A stretch of DNA of 64,000 bases, from contig NZ_AP022826.1 in assembly GCF_014466985.1 (NCBI RefSeq), positions 186,001 to 250,000 of the forward strand, written 5' to 3'. Source of the DNA: Nitrosophilus labii (GTDB taxonomy: Bacteria > Campylobacterota > Campylobacteria > Campylobacterales > Nitratiruptoraceae). The notes below the pieces were generated by a model, which saw nothing but the letters and a program-made list of their open reading frames with translations, made no database searches and was not told where the DNA came from. Positions 25,812 through 34,962 of the stretch are shown here, in pieces (the stretch's first letter is position 1; the number at the start of each line of letters is the position of its first letter). The position numbers were made by a program, and so were the translations under genes.

Positions 25812-28085
25812 ATGATAAAGTTTTATATTGACGGACGTGAAGTGACAGCTAAAAAAGGCGAAACTATACTTCAAGTTGCTAGAAGAGAGGGGATATATAT
25901 CCCAACAATGTGTTATTTGCCTAAAGTTAAGCCGATCGAATCTTGCCGTCTCTGCGTTGTGGAAGTAGAAGGTGTAGAGGGATTTGTTCTTAGCTGTCAA
26001 ACACCTCCAACACCAGATATTAAAGTAAAAACAAATTCTGCAGAGCTTTTTACTCATAGACAAAATATCATGAAACTATATGATGTAAATCATCCGCTTG
26101 AGTGTGGGGTTTGTGATAAAAGCGGTGAGTGTGACCTTCAAAATAAAACTCTTGAGTTTATGGTGAACTCTCAAGAATTCACTGCAAAAGATCAAAATAG
26201 AAAGATAAAAGATTGGAACTATATTCAATATGATCCTTATTTATGTATTTTGTGTGAAAAGTGTGTTCATGTTTGTAATGAAGTAATAGGTGATGATGCA
26301 ATTGAGATAGAATACGGCGGATACAAATCTCAGATAATTCCAAAAGATGCACCTACACTTGATTGTACTTTTTGCGGTGAGTGCATCGCTGTCTGCCCTG
26401 TTGGTGCATTGATAAGTAAAGATTTTCAATATACTTCTAATGCCTGGGAGTTAAACAGAGTTCCGGCAGCTTGTGCCCACTGTAGCGCTGCTTGTCATCT
26501 CTATTATGAAATTAAACACACATCTACTGACAATCCAGAACCTAAGATCTACAGAGTAAAAAATGAGTTTGAATTTGCAAATCTTTGTGGTGCCGGTAGG
26601 TTTGGATTTGATTTTGAAAACAGGGCAAAAAAAGATGAAAATGCCTTTAAAAATGCGCTTACAGCTTTCAAAAAAGCTGATACAATAAAATTTAACTCTA
26701 TTATTACAAATGAAGAGGCTTTGATACTTCAAAAATTGAAAAACAGATTTGGATTAAAACTTATAAATAACGAAGCAAAAGCGTATCAAAAGTTTTTGAA
26801 AAAATATAGCGAGTTTAGTGGTAGAACTCTTTACTCTGCAGATTTGGAAGATATAAGAAATAGTGATTTTATAATAATTTTTGGGTCTATGGTGGCAACC
26901 GATAATCCAGCCGTTAGATATGCTATGACATTTTCAAATAGAAAAAGAAACAGTGAAATAATAAATTTTCATCCTATGGAAGATGAGCTATTAAAAAATG
27001 TTGTTACTAAGTTTGTAAGATATGAAGTTGGAACAGAAGAAGGCGTTATGGCAATGTTGGCTAACGCTCTTCTTTCTAAAGAAGATAAAGAAAATATTGA
27101 TAAAGAGTGGTTTGAAGATTTAGATATAGGATATCTTAGTGCTGAGAGTAATGTAGGGGAAGAAGAGATAGAGGATGTTCTAAAGAGGCTTACAAGAAAG
27201 AGAAGAGTAAGAGCAAAGAAGTCGACTCTTATATTAGGCGAGGATTTATACACACATCCTAGGGCTGAGAATATAGCTAGATTAGCTGGGTTGATAGATA
27301 GGTTTACAGATTTTGATGTGATGATTATACCTTCTAAGACAAATACACTTGGAGTTTCGTTGATATGTGATTTGGATGAGGAAGAGGGAGATTTTGTTAT
27401 AGGTTATAACACAGACGGTGATTTTGTATTGAGTGCGTTGGGTGATGGCGATTTGGATATGCCGGCACTCAATCAACAGGAGGGTACATTTACAAATATT
27501 GACAAGAGGGTTGTACCTACAAATGTTGCGTTACCGTACGAAGGGTACGTGCTTAATGATATAGCTAGGGCTTTGGGGGTTAGCGATAAGGATTATACGA
27601 TAGAGTTTACAAAAGAGCTACCTAAAGAGAAGGGTTTTAAAGCTATAGATTTTGATGAGTTGCCGAATCATTTTACAAATGCCGGTCAAGAGGAGAGAGG
27701 TTATATATTAGAGTCAAATAAGGTGGCAATTAGTAGGGAGAAAGTTGAGGAGATAGAGGAGTTGCCTGAGTTTAACGGTGTTGTGATATATAGATGTGAA
27801 CCAGTATTACAATTTAGCCCATTCACCGCCAAAACACACCAGCTAAACTTCTCTTCCGAGCTAGTAGGTTCCAAACAGTTTTCTATTGCTGCTAAACTGA
27901 AAGATGGCGATGAAGTAGTTGTAAAAACTTCTTTTGGAGACCTAAAAAGGGTGTTTAGAATTGACACAAGCCTTAAAGGAACTATAGGTCTTTTAGAAAC
28001 TTTTGATATGGGATTAAGCTACTTTGATATACTATCGGATTATCGATACCAAGTGATAAAAATTGAAAAAGCGAGCGGACAATGA
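25812..28085 (+). CDS. nuoG: Complex I subunit NuoG, first copy
   Basis: The 757-residue protein has the N-terminal [2Fe-2S] ferredoxin domain (S-C-R-L-C-V-V-E), the H-P-L-E-C-G-V-C-D motif and two further ferredoxin-type Cys sets (C-I-L-C-E-K-C-V-H-V-C; C-T-F-C-G-E-C-I-A-V-C-P). An N7-type set follows (C-A-H-C-S-A-A-C with a fourth Cys in N-L-C-G-A-G). The C-terminal half is molybdopterin-oxidoreductase-like. About 210 residues near the C-terminus are encoded by a DNA segment identical to one in the next gene; its AGG/TTG-rich codons differ from those flanking it. It overlaps the next nuoG by 4 bp. Confidence 0.92.
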   Translation: MIKFYIDGREVTAKKGETILQVARREGIYIPTMCYLPKVKPIESCRLCVVEVEGVEGFVLSCQTPPTPDIKVKTNSAELFTHRQNIMKLYDVNHPLECGVCDKSGECDLQNKTLEFMVNSQEFTAKDQNRKIKDWNYIQYDPYLCILCEKCVHVCNEVIGDDAIEIEYGGYKSQIIPKDAPTLDCTFCGECIAVCPVGALISKDFQYTSNAWELNRVPAACAHCSAACHLYYEIKHTSTDNPEPKIYRVKNEFEFANLCGAGRFGFDFENRAKKDENAFKNALTAFKKADTIKFNSIITNEEALILQKLKNRFGLKLINNEAKAYQKFLKKYSEFSGRTLYSADLEDIRNSDFIIIFGSMVATDNPAVRYAMTFSNRKRNSEIINFHPMEDELLKNVVTKFVRYEVGTEEGVMAMLANALLSKEDKENIDKEWFEDLDIGYLSAESNVGEEEIEDVLKRLTRKRRVRAKKSTLILGEDLYTHPRAENIARLAGLIDRFTDFDVMIIPSKTNTLGVSLICDLDEEEGDFVIGYNTDGDFVLSALGDGDLDMPALNQQEGTFTNIDKRVVPTNVALPYEGYVLNDIARALGVSDKDYTIEFTKELPKEKGFKAIDFDELPNHFTNAGQEERGYILESNKVAISREKVEEIEELPEFNGVVIYRCEPVLQFSPFTAKTHQLNFSSELVGSKQFSIAAKLKDGDEVVVKTSFGDLKRVFRIDTSLKGTIGLLETFDMGLSYFDILSDYRYQVIKIEKASGQ
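27217..27847 (+). repeat. 631-bp direct repeat shared by the two nuoG genes, copy 1
   Basis: From AGAAGTCGACTC to CACCAGCTAAA this segment matches 29709-30339 (offset 2492) and the encoded proteins agree throughout, while the flanks diverge abruptly. Five of its eight Arg codons are AGG, unlike the AGA-dominated flanks. This indicates recent gene conversion or a shared imported segment. Confidence 0.92.
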
Positions 28086-30568
28086 GTGAGAAAATAAAGA
28101 TAATTATAGACGGCAAAGAGTGTGAAACTCGTGATGGTGAGTTTATACTAAATGTTGCGAGAGCTAACGATATTTTTATTCCAGCTATATGCTATTTGAC
28201 AGGTTGTTCGCCTACACTTGCTTGTAGATTGTGTCTTGTCGAGGCTGACGGCAAACAGGTATATGCTTGTAACGCTAAAGCCAAAGATGGGATGAATGTG
28301 GTTACCGTAACTGAAAATATTATAAAAGAGCGACGAGCGATTATGGAGGTTTATGACGTAAACCATCCATTGGAGTGCGGTGTTTGTGATCAAAGCGGTG
28401 AATGTGAGCTACAAAACTACACTTTAGAAATGGGTGTAGATGAACAACACTATGCCATCAGAGATACCAACAGACCTATTAAAGATTGGAATTTTATACA
28501 TTATGACGCTTCGCTTTGTATTGTTTGTGAAAGGTGTGTAACTGTATGTAAAGACCTAATAGGTGATTCTGCGCTAAAAACCGTACCAAGAGGCGGAGAC
28601 AAGCTTCCTAAAGAGCTCAAAAATGAGATGCCAAAAGATGCCTATGCAATGTGGAACAAGCTTCAAAAATCGATAATAGGTGCTGTTGCTGGAGAAGAGC
28701 TCGATTGTACATGGTGCGGTGAGTGTATTGCTGTTTGTCCGGTTGGTGCTTTAGTTAGTAAAGATTATATGTACACTACAAATTCTTGGGAACTTAACAA
28801 AATTCCAGCTTCTTGTGCACACTGTAGTGCTACATGCCATCTGTTTTATGAAACAAAACATACGTCAATTAACAATCCAGAGCCTAAACTCTACAGAGTA
28901 ACAAATGAATTTCATTATCAGCCTTTATGTGGTGCAGGTAGATTTGGATTTGATTTTGAAAATAGAGCAAAAAAAGATGAAAAAGCATTTGAAAATGCGA
29001 TAAACGCTTTCAAAAAAGCTGATACTATAAAATTTGACTCATATATAACAAATGAAGAGGCTTTGATACTACAAAAATTAAAAGAGAAGCATGGTTATAA
29101 ACTTATAAATCAAGATGCGTTAAACTATAAAAAATTTTTAAACACATATTCAAAATTTAGCGGTTCGTCTTTATATAGCGCAGATGTTAAAAATGTACAC
29201 GAATCCAATTTTGTAGTATCTATTGGAAGTCAACTTAAAAGCGACAATCCAAGAGTAAGATTTGCCTACAACAATGCTGTTAAAATGAACAAAGGAGGGG
29301 GTATATATTTTCACCCACTAAAAGATTCTGTGATAGAGTCTCTTGGTAAGAGTGTAGTTCCAGTATATCATAAACCTTTAAAGGAGGAAGCGGCTCTATA
29401 TCTTATTTTGGAAATGTTCGCAGATAAAGAGAAACTTCCTAAAAAGATCTCCTCATATCTTGAATCTTTTCACACCCAAATAGATAAAGAGATTGAAGAG
29501 ACAATCAAAGAGAAAGTAACGCAAAAAGTCAAAAAGAAAGTGAAAGATGAAGAGACTGGAGAAGAGAAAGAGATAGAAGTTGAAGAGACAAAAATAGTTC
29601 CAAAAAAAGTTAAGAAAACTATCAAAGTTGATCATACAAAACTTTTGGATATGCTTGATGCACCGTCAAATTTTATGGATAAGTTGGAAAAAGTTTTATC
29701 AAAAAGAGAGAAGTCGACTCTTATATTAGGCGAGGATTTATACACACATCCTAGGGCTGAGAATATAGCTAGATTAGCTGGGTTGATAGATAGGTTTACA
29801 GATTTTGATGTGATGATTATACCTTCTAAGACAAATACACTTGGAGTTTCGTTGATATGTGATTTGGATGAGGAAGAGGGAGATTTTGTTATAGGTTATA
29901 ACACAGACGGTGATTTTGTATTGAGTGCGTTGGGTGATGGCGATTTGGATATGCCGGCACTCAATCAACAGGAGGGTACATTTACAAATATTGACAAGAG
30001 GGTTGTACCTACAAATGTTGCGTTACCGTACGAAGGGTACGTGCTTAATGATATAGCTAGGGCTTTGGGGGTTAGCGATAAGGATTATACGATAGAGTTT
30101 ACAAAAGAGCTACCTAAAGAGAAGGGTTTTAAAGCTATAGATTTTGATGAGTTGCCGAATCATTTTACAAATGCCGGTCAAGAGGAGAGAGGTTATATAT
30201 TAGAGTCAAATAAGGTGGCAATTAGTAGGGAGAAAGTTGAGGAGATAGAGGAGTTGCCTGAGTTTAACGGTGTTGTGATATATAGATGTGAACCAGTATT
30301 ACAATTTAGCCCATTCACCGCCAAAACACACCAGCTAAAAGAGTGTGGAGGATTGTATGCAAGCGAAACATTTATGAAAGAATTTGAGCTAAATGAGGGC
30401 GATAAAGTTAAAATTCAAAAAGAAAACAATACCATTACATTAGAAGTTAAACTTGATGATAAAATAGGTAGTGGAGCATATATACCTACCTTTGATAAAA
30501 AGATAGATGCCGGAAAAATCTTCGGCAATGGATATAGATTTACTGAAGTAAACATTGAAAAGGTGTAA
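28082..30568 (+). CDS. nuoG: Complex I subunit NuoG, second copy
   Basis: The 828-residue paralogue keeps every Fe-S motif of the first copy: S/A-C-R-L-C-L-V-E, E-C-G-V-C-D, C-I-V-C-E-R-C-V-T-V-C, C-T-W-C-G-E-C-I-A-V-C-P and C-A-H-C-S-A-T-C with a following N7 Cys. It has about 30 extra residues before the second ferredoxin set, plus a Lys/Glu-rich insert of about 60 residues (29470-29640). The 631-bp segment identical to copy 1 follows. Tandem nuoG genes are known in some Campylobacterota; division of labour between them is unresolved. Confidence 0.92.
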   Translation: MSEKIKIIIDGKECETRDGEFILNVARANDIFIPAICYLTGCSPTLACRLCLVEADGKQVYACNAKAKDGMNVVTVTENIIKERRAIMEVYDVNHPLECGVCDQSGECELQNYTLEMGVDEQHYAIRDTNRPIKDWNFIHYDASLCIVCERCVTVCKDLIGDSALKTVPRGGDKLPKELKNEMPKDAYAMWNKLQKSIIGAVAGEELDCTWCGECIAVCPVGALVSKDYMYTTNSWELNKIPASCAHCSATCHLFYETKHTSINNPEPKLYRVTNEFHYQPLCGAGRFGFDFENRAKKDEKAFENAINAFKKADTIKFDSYITNEEALILQKLKEKHGYKLINQDALNYKKFLNTYSKFSGSSLYSADVKNVHESNFVVSIGSQLKSDNPRVRFAYNNAVKMNKGGGIYFHPLKDSVIESLGKSVVPVYHKPLKEEAALYLILEMFADKEKLPKKISSYLESFHTQIDKEIEETIKEKVTQKVKKKVKDEETGEEKEIEVEETKIVPKKVKKTIKVDHTKLLDMLDAPSNFMDKLEKVLSKREKSTLILGEDLYTHPRAENIARLAGLIDRFTDFDVMIIPSKTNTLGVSLICDLDEEEGDFVIGYNTDGDFVLSALGDGDLDMPALNQQEGTFTNIDKRVVPTNVALPYEGYVLNDIARALGVSDKDYTIEFTKELPKEKGFKAIDFDELPNHFTNAGQEERGYILESNKVAISREKVEEIEELPEFNGVVIYRCEPVLQFSPFTAKTHQLKECGGLYASETFMKEFELNEGDKVKIQKENNTITLEVKLDDKIGSGAYIPTFDKKIDAGKIFGNGYRFTEVNIEKV
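29709..30339 (+). repeat. 631-bp direct repeat shared by the two nuoG genes, copy 2
   Basis: This is the partner of 27217-27847. The sequence appears identical over the whole length; the C-terminal tails beyond it (after K-T-H-Q-L) are unrelated in detail. Confidence 0.92.
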
Positions 30569-30571
30569 GCT

Positions 30572-31564
30572 ATGAGTGGTGCATTTATCATAGAGACAAT
30601 TATCAAGATTTTAATAGTTTTGGGTCTATTTTCGGCTCTTGCAGGTTTTGCTACATACATTGAGCGTAAAGTCCTTGCTTTTATGCAAAGAAGGCTTGGA
30701 CCAATGCATGTTGGACCTTATGGTATTTTACAGGTATTGGCAGATGGTATAAAACTCTTTACTAAAGAGGATTTTGTTCCACAAAATGCAGTAAAATCGA
30801 TTTTTAAAATAGCACCTGTTATCACTGCTGCCACTGCATTTATGGCTATGGCCGCAATACCGATGTTCCCTGAGTTTACGATTGGTGGGTATACTGTTAG
30901 ACCGATTATTTCAGATATAAATGTTGGACTTTTATATGTTTTAGGTGTTATGGCCGTAGGTATGTATGGGCCACTTTTAGCAGGTATGGCTTCTGGAAAT
31001 AAATGGTCGTTGATAGGTGCGGCAAGGACAACAATCCAGCTGCTTAGCTTTGAAGTTGTTACGGGACTTTCAGTTCTCGCCCCACTAATGATGGTAGGAT
31101 CGCTTTCATTGATCGATATAAACAACTATCAGTCAGGAGGAATGGAAAACTGGTTAATTTGGAGCCAGCCGGTAGCATTTGTGCTTTTCTTGATTGCTGG
31201 GTTTGCTGAGACAAACAGAACTCCTTTTGACCTTCTAGAACATGAAGCGGAAGTAGTTTCTGGTTATGCAACAGAGTATTCTGGAATGAGATGGGGTATG
31301 TTCTTTATTGGAGAATATGCAAACCTTTTTACAGTATCATTCTTAGTTAGTATAATCTTTTTAGGCGGTTTTAACGATTGGGGATTTATACCTGGAGCGA
31401 TTGCGATACTTTTAAAAGTATTTTTCTTTATATTTTTGTTCTTATGGACAAGAGCGGCTTGGCCTCATATCAGACCAGATCAATTAATGTGGTTATGTTG
31501 GAAAGTTTTGATGCCAGTTGCGGTTATCAATATAGTAATTACCGGTATCGTTTTGATGATATGA
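30572..31564 (+). CDS. nuoH: Complex I subunit NuoH
   Basis: The 330-residue membrane subunit has about eight helices. It has the conserved E-R-K-V-L-A-F-M-Q-R-R-L-G-P and G-P-Y-G-I-L-Q near the start. F-A-E-T-N-R-T-P-F-D-L-L-E-H-E-A-E-V-V-S-G carries the quinone-channel acidic residues. It is complete, beginning 3 bp after nuoG2. Confidence 0.96.
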   Translation: MSGAFIIETIIKILIVLGLFSALAGFATYIERKVLAFMQRRLGPMHVGPYGILQVLADGIKLFTKEDFVPQNAVKSIFKIAPVITAATAFMAMAAIPMFPEFTIGGYTVRPIISDINVGLLYVLGVMAVGMYGPLLAGMASGNKWSLIGAARTTIQLLSFEVVTGLSVLAPLMMVGSLSLIDINNYQSGGMENWLIWSQPVAFVLFLIAGFAETNRTPFDLLEHEAEVVSGYATEYSGMRWGMFFIGEYANLFTVSFLVSIIFLGGFNDWGFIPGAIAILLKVFFFIFLFLWTRAAWPHIRPDQLMWLCWKVLMPVAVINIVITGIVLMI

Positions 31565-31574
31565 GGGGGATGTA

Positions 31575-32186
31575 ATGAGTTTAGAACAGTTTAAAAACAG
31601 ATATGTTGGATCACAAAATTACAAGCTTATAGAGATAGAAGAATATCCAGCAACACCATGGGAAAAGTTTAAAAGAGTAGTAAAAAGAACATTTAAAACC
31701 GAGTTGTTTGTAGGTCTAAAAATTGTATTCATGGAGATGGTTAGGTTTAATATCCATACAATACAATATCCAAAAGAGAAAATTCCTATTGGACCAAGAT
31801 ATAGAGCTATTCATAAACTATTAAGACTTCTTGAAAGCGGTAATGAAAGATGTATCGGTTGTGGATTGTGTGAAAAAATTTGTATAGCAAAATGTATAAG
31901 AATAGATACTAAAATAGATGAAAATGGAAGGAAAGTTCCGACCGAATATACTATTAATTTCGGAAGATGTATATTTTGCGGATATTGTGCTGAAGTATGT
32001 CCCGAATTAGCAATAGTACATGGTCCAGATTATGAAAATGCCAGTGATCAAAGAGCTCATTTTGCTTTGAAAGAGGATATGCTTACTCCAATAGATAAAT
32101 TAAAAGAGCAGAAAGAGTATCAAGGTTTTGGAGCACCGACCCCGGAAGCAGATAAGCTTATCAAAAAAACACCATTAGCCTATTAA
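31575..32186 (+). CDS. nuoI: Complex I subunit NuoI
   Basis: The 203-residue protein has two ferredoxin-type [4Fe-4S] motifs, C-I-G-C-G-L-C-E-K-I-C and C-I-F-C-G-Y-C-A-E-V-C-P, which bind N6a and N6b. The first motif is followed by I-A instead of the common proline. It links the NuoG arm to NuoB. Strong GAGGGGG precedes the ATG. Confidence 0.95.
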   Translation: MSLEQFKNRYVGSQNYKLIEIEEYPATPWEKFKRVVKRTFKTELFVGLKIVFMEMVRFNIHTIQYPKEKIPIGPRYRAIHKLLRLLESGNERCIGCGLCEKICIAKCIRIDTKIDENGRKVPTEYTINFGRCIFCGYCAEVCPELAIVHGPDYENASDQRAHFALKEDMLTPIDKLKEQKEYQGFGAPTPEADKLIKKTPLAY

Positions 32187-32197
32187 AAGGGATAGAC

Positions 32198-32752
32198 ATG
32201 ATAGAAGCTATTGCATTTTATACATTTGCAGCTTTGACTATAGCAATGTTTACAATCACTGTGATGAGTAAGAACGCATTATATGCAATGAGTGCGTTGG
32301 TGGCTGGAATGATTTTTATTTCAGGATTCTTTTTTCTTCTTGATGCAGATTTCTTAGGTGTTGTTCAGATCATCGTTTACACTGGTGCAGTAATGGCTTT
32401 ATATGCATTTGGAATGATGTTTTTTGATAGTGCTAAAGATGTAAAAGAGAATAATACAAGTAATAAAGTAGTATTTCTGTTAAGTGGAATGGCAGCGCTT
32501 TTACTTGTCGTAATATTTGTTGCACCGATCATTTCAGACAAGGTTCATGCACTATATCCTATGAAAGATGGAATTGGAAATGCCGAAGCTGTTGGTATTG
32601 TTTTATTTACTAAATATCTAGTTCCATTTGAAGTTGCAGCAGTTATGCTTTTGGTTGCAATGATTTCTGGAATTATTATGGCAAGTAAAAGAATGGATGA
32701 AAGCTTAACGCTTAAAGATGATGACGAAATTCAAGAAAAGGCAGTGCAATGA
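32198..32752 (+). CDS. nuoJ: Complex I subunit NuoJ
   Basis: The 184-residue protein has five predicted membrane helices. The typical Q-I-I-V-Y-T-G-A-V-M-A-L-Y-A-F segment in helix 3 includes the pi-bulge region implicated in coupling. A charged C-terminal tail follows the last helix. It overlaps nuoK by 4 bp (ATGA). Confidence 0.94.
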   Translation: MIEAIAFYTFAALTIAMFTITVMSKNALYAMSALVAGMIFISGFFFLLDADFLGVVQIIVYTGAVMALYAFGMMFFDSAKDVKENNTSNKVVFLLSGMAALLLVVIFVAPIISDKVHALYPMKDGIGNAEAVGIVLFTKYLVPFEVAAVMLLVAMISGIIMASKRMDESLTLKDDDEIQEKAVQ

Positions 32753-33051
32753 TAACACTAAGTCACTATTTGGTATTATCGGCTATACTTTTTTGTATAG
32801 GCTTAGTTGGAATCTTAAGAAGAAAGAACTTATTAATGTTATTTTTTGCGACTGAGATGCTATTAAATGCCGTAAATATTGGCTTTGCTGCAATTTCTAA
32901 ATTTTATATGGATTTGACTGGTCAGCTTTTTGCTTTTTTTATTATCGCTATTGCGGCTAGTGAGGTGGCCGTAGGGCTTGGTTTACTGATAATTTGGTAT
33001 AAAAGAGTTGGAAGCATCGATCTTGATACGATGCAATCAATGCACGGTTAA
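32749..33051 (+). CDS. nuoK: Complex I subunit NuoK
   Basis: The 100-residue protein has three membrane helices. It keeps the membrane glutamates in F-A-T-E-M-L-L-N-A-V-N and in A-A-S-E-V-A-V-G-L, which are essential for proton pumping in characterised enzymes. It has standard length. Confidence 0.95.
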   Translation: MITLSHYLVLSAILFCIGLVGILRRKNLLMLFFATEMLLNAVNIGFAAISKFYMDLTGQLFAFFIIAIAASEVAVGLGLLIIWYKRVGSIDLDTMQSMHG

Positions 33052-33061
33052 GGGAAGGCAC

Positions 33062-34951
33062 ATGGAAAAATATCTATATCTTGCACTGTTTTCACCATTA
33101 GTAGGATCACTTTTTGCAGCTATGTTCGGTGCTCAGCCTAAAAAGCTGTTTACCGGAATTGTAGCTTCAGCACTACTATTTGTTTCACTATTTAGTTCAC
33201 TCTATTTGCTTAGCTATGTTACATCAACAGGAAATATTATCCATGTCAAACTTTTTGACTGGATTAATGTCGGCGGGCTTGATATACCATTTGGCTTTAT
33301 AGTAGATCAAGTATCAGTTATTATGATGGTTACTGTTACTACCGTTTCGGCTCTTGTACATGTCTATTCTATAGGTTATATGAAATATGACGAAGGTTTT
33401 AATAGATTTTTCTCTTATCTTTCAGCCTTTGTTTTCTCTATGATGATTCTTGTTATGAGTGACAATTTTGCAGGTCTATTTATAGGTTGGGAGGGCGTTG
33501 GTCTCTGTTCTTGGTTACTAGTTGGTTTTTGGTACAAAAAGCCAGATGTTACAAGAGATATTAACCCTTCTATAAGTCCTTCATGGGCAGCTAATGAAGC
33601 TTTTATAATGAACAGAATAGCAGATCTTGGAATGCTTATCGGTATCTTCTTAATCTATTGGAATACAGGTTCGTTACAGTATGATGTAGTATTTAAAGAT
33701 GTTTCAGCGTTAAATATCGGTTTAGTTAGTTTAATAGGGATTTTCCTATTCATTGGTGCTATGGGAAAATCAGCGCAGTTCCCTCTTCATACTTGGCTTG
33801 CTGACGCTATGGAAGGACCTACGCCTGTATCGGCACTTATACATGCTGCTACAATGGTTACGGCCGGGGTATATTTGGTTATAAGAGCAAATCCAATTTA
33901 TAGTACTATCCCAGACGTTGGTCTTCTTATAGCAACTATTGGTGCATTTGTTGCTGTTTTTGCTGCTTCAATGGCATTAGTTAACCAAGACCTAAAAAGA
34001 ATAATTGCATATTCAACATTAAGCCAACTTGGTTATATGTTTGTAGCCGCAGGTTTAGGCGCATACTGGATTGCTCTATTTCACCTTATGACTCATGCAT
34101 TTTTTAAAGCACTTCTTTTCTTGGGTGCTGGTAACGTAATGCATGCAATGGATGATGAACTTAACATATTTAAAATGGGCGGCCTTGCAAAAACAATGAA
34201 ATGGACTGCTATTATGATGATCATAGCATCGCTTGCTCTAGCCGGAATATATCCATTTGCAGGATTTTTCTCTAAAGATAAAATATTAGAAGTTGCATTT
34301 GATTCAGAGCACTATTTACTATGGTTTATGTTGTGGCTTGGAGCCGGTATGACAGCATTTTACAGTTTTAGACTTGTAATGCTAGTGTTCTTTGGTGAAG
34401 AGAGATATAAAAAATATGGATTTCATCCTCATGAAGCTTATTGGTATATGTTAGTAGCTATGTTGCCTCTTGCAATTTTGGCAATTATATCTGGATTCTT
34501 TGAAGAGAGCTTTGAACATTTTGTTACTATGTTATTGCCTGAATACCACTTTAATGTTCACGGTATAACTGTTGTTGCTTTGATAGGTATAACTACTATG
34601 ATTGCGCTATCGGGTATAGGCTTTGCTGTATATAAATATAGTAGAGGCGGCTTTAGCGAAAAATGGAAAGAGACTTTTATTTATAAATTATTGATAAATC
34701 AGTATTATATTCCTATTATCTATGAGAAAGTTTTCTCAAAGCCGTATGCTGAATTATCACGAATTGCGTGGAAAGAGTTGGATTTAAGAGTGGTTGATGC
34801 TACTGTTGATTTTATTGCAAACGTAATTTACAAATCTGGGTTTAAAGGTAGAGTTGTTCAAAGCGGTAACCTTTCAAGTATGCTTAAATGGATGGTTATT
34901 GGTCTTATTGCTCTACTAGTATTAGCTATAGTTTATAGTCCGGTAAGGTAA
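33062..34951 (+). CDS. nuoL: Complex I subunit NuoL
   Basis: The 629-residue antiporter-like subunit is taken from ATG 33062 (M-E-K-Y-L-Y-L), 10 bp after nuoK. The in-frame start at 33008 would overlap nuoK and add non-hydrophobic residues. The conserved G-W-E-G-V-G-L-C-S-W-L-L and H-A-A-T-M-V-T-A-G-V-Y are present, as is the long C-terminal lateral-helix region. It is the distal proton-pumping module. Confidence 0.95.
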   Translation: MEKYLYLALFSPLVGSLFAAMFGAQPKKLFTGIVASALLFVSLFSSLYLLSYVTSTGNIIHVKLFDWINVGGLDIPFGFIVDQVSVIMMVTVTTVSALVHVYSIGYMKYDEGFNRFFSYLSAFVFSMMILVMSDNFAGLFIGWEGVGLCSWLLVGFWYKKPDVTRDINPSISPSWAANEAFIMNRIADLGMLIGIFLIYWNTGSLQYDVVFKDVSALNIGLVSLIGIFLFIGAMGKSAQFPLHTWLADAMEGPTPVSALIHAATMVTAGVYLVIRANPIYSTIPDVGLLIATIGAFVAVFAASMALVNQDLKRIIAYSTLSQLGYMFVAAGLGAYWIALFHLMTHAFFKALLFLGAGNVMHAMDDELNIFKMGGLAKTMKWTAIMMIIASLALAGIYPFAGFFSKDKILEVAFDSEHYLLWFMLWLGAGMTAFYSFRLVMLVFFGEERYKKYGFHPHEAYWYMLVAMLPLAILAIISGFFEESFEHFVTMLLPEYHFNVHGITVVALIGITTMIALSGIGFAVYKYSRGGFSEKWKETFIYKLLINQYYIPIIYEKVFSKPYAELSRIAWKELDLRVVDATVDFIANVIYKSGFKGRVVQSGNLSSMLKWMVIGLIALLVLAIVYSPVR

Positions 34952-34962
34952 GGAGAAACTAA

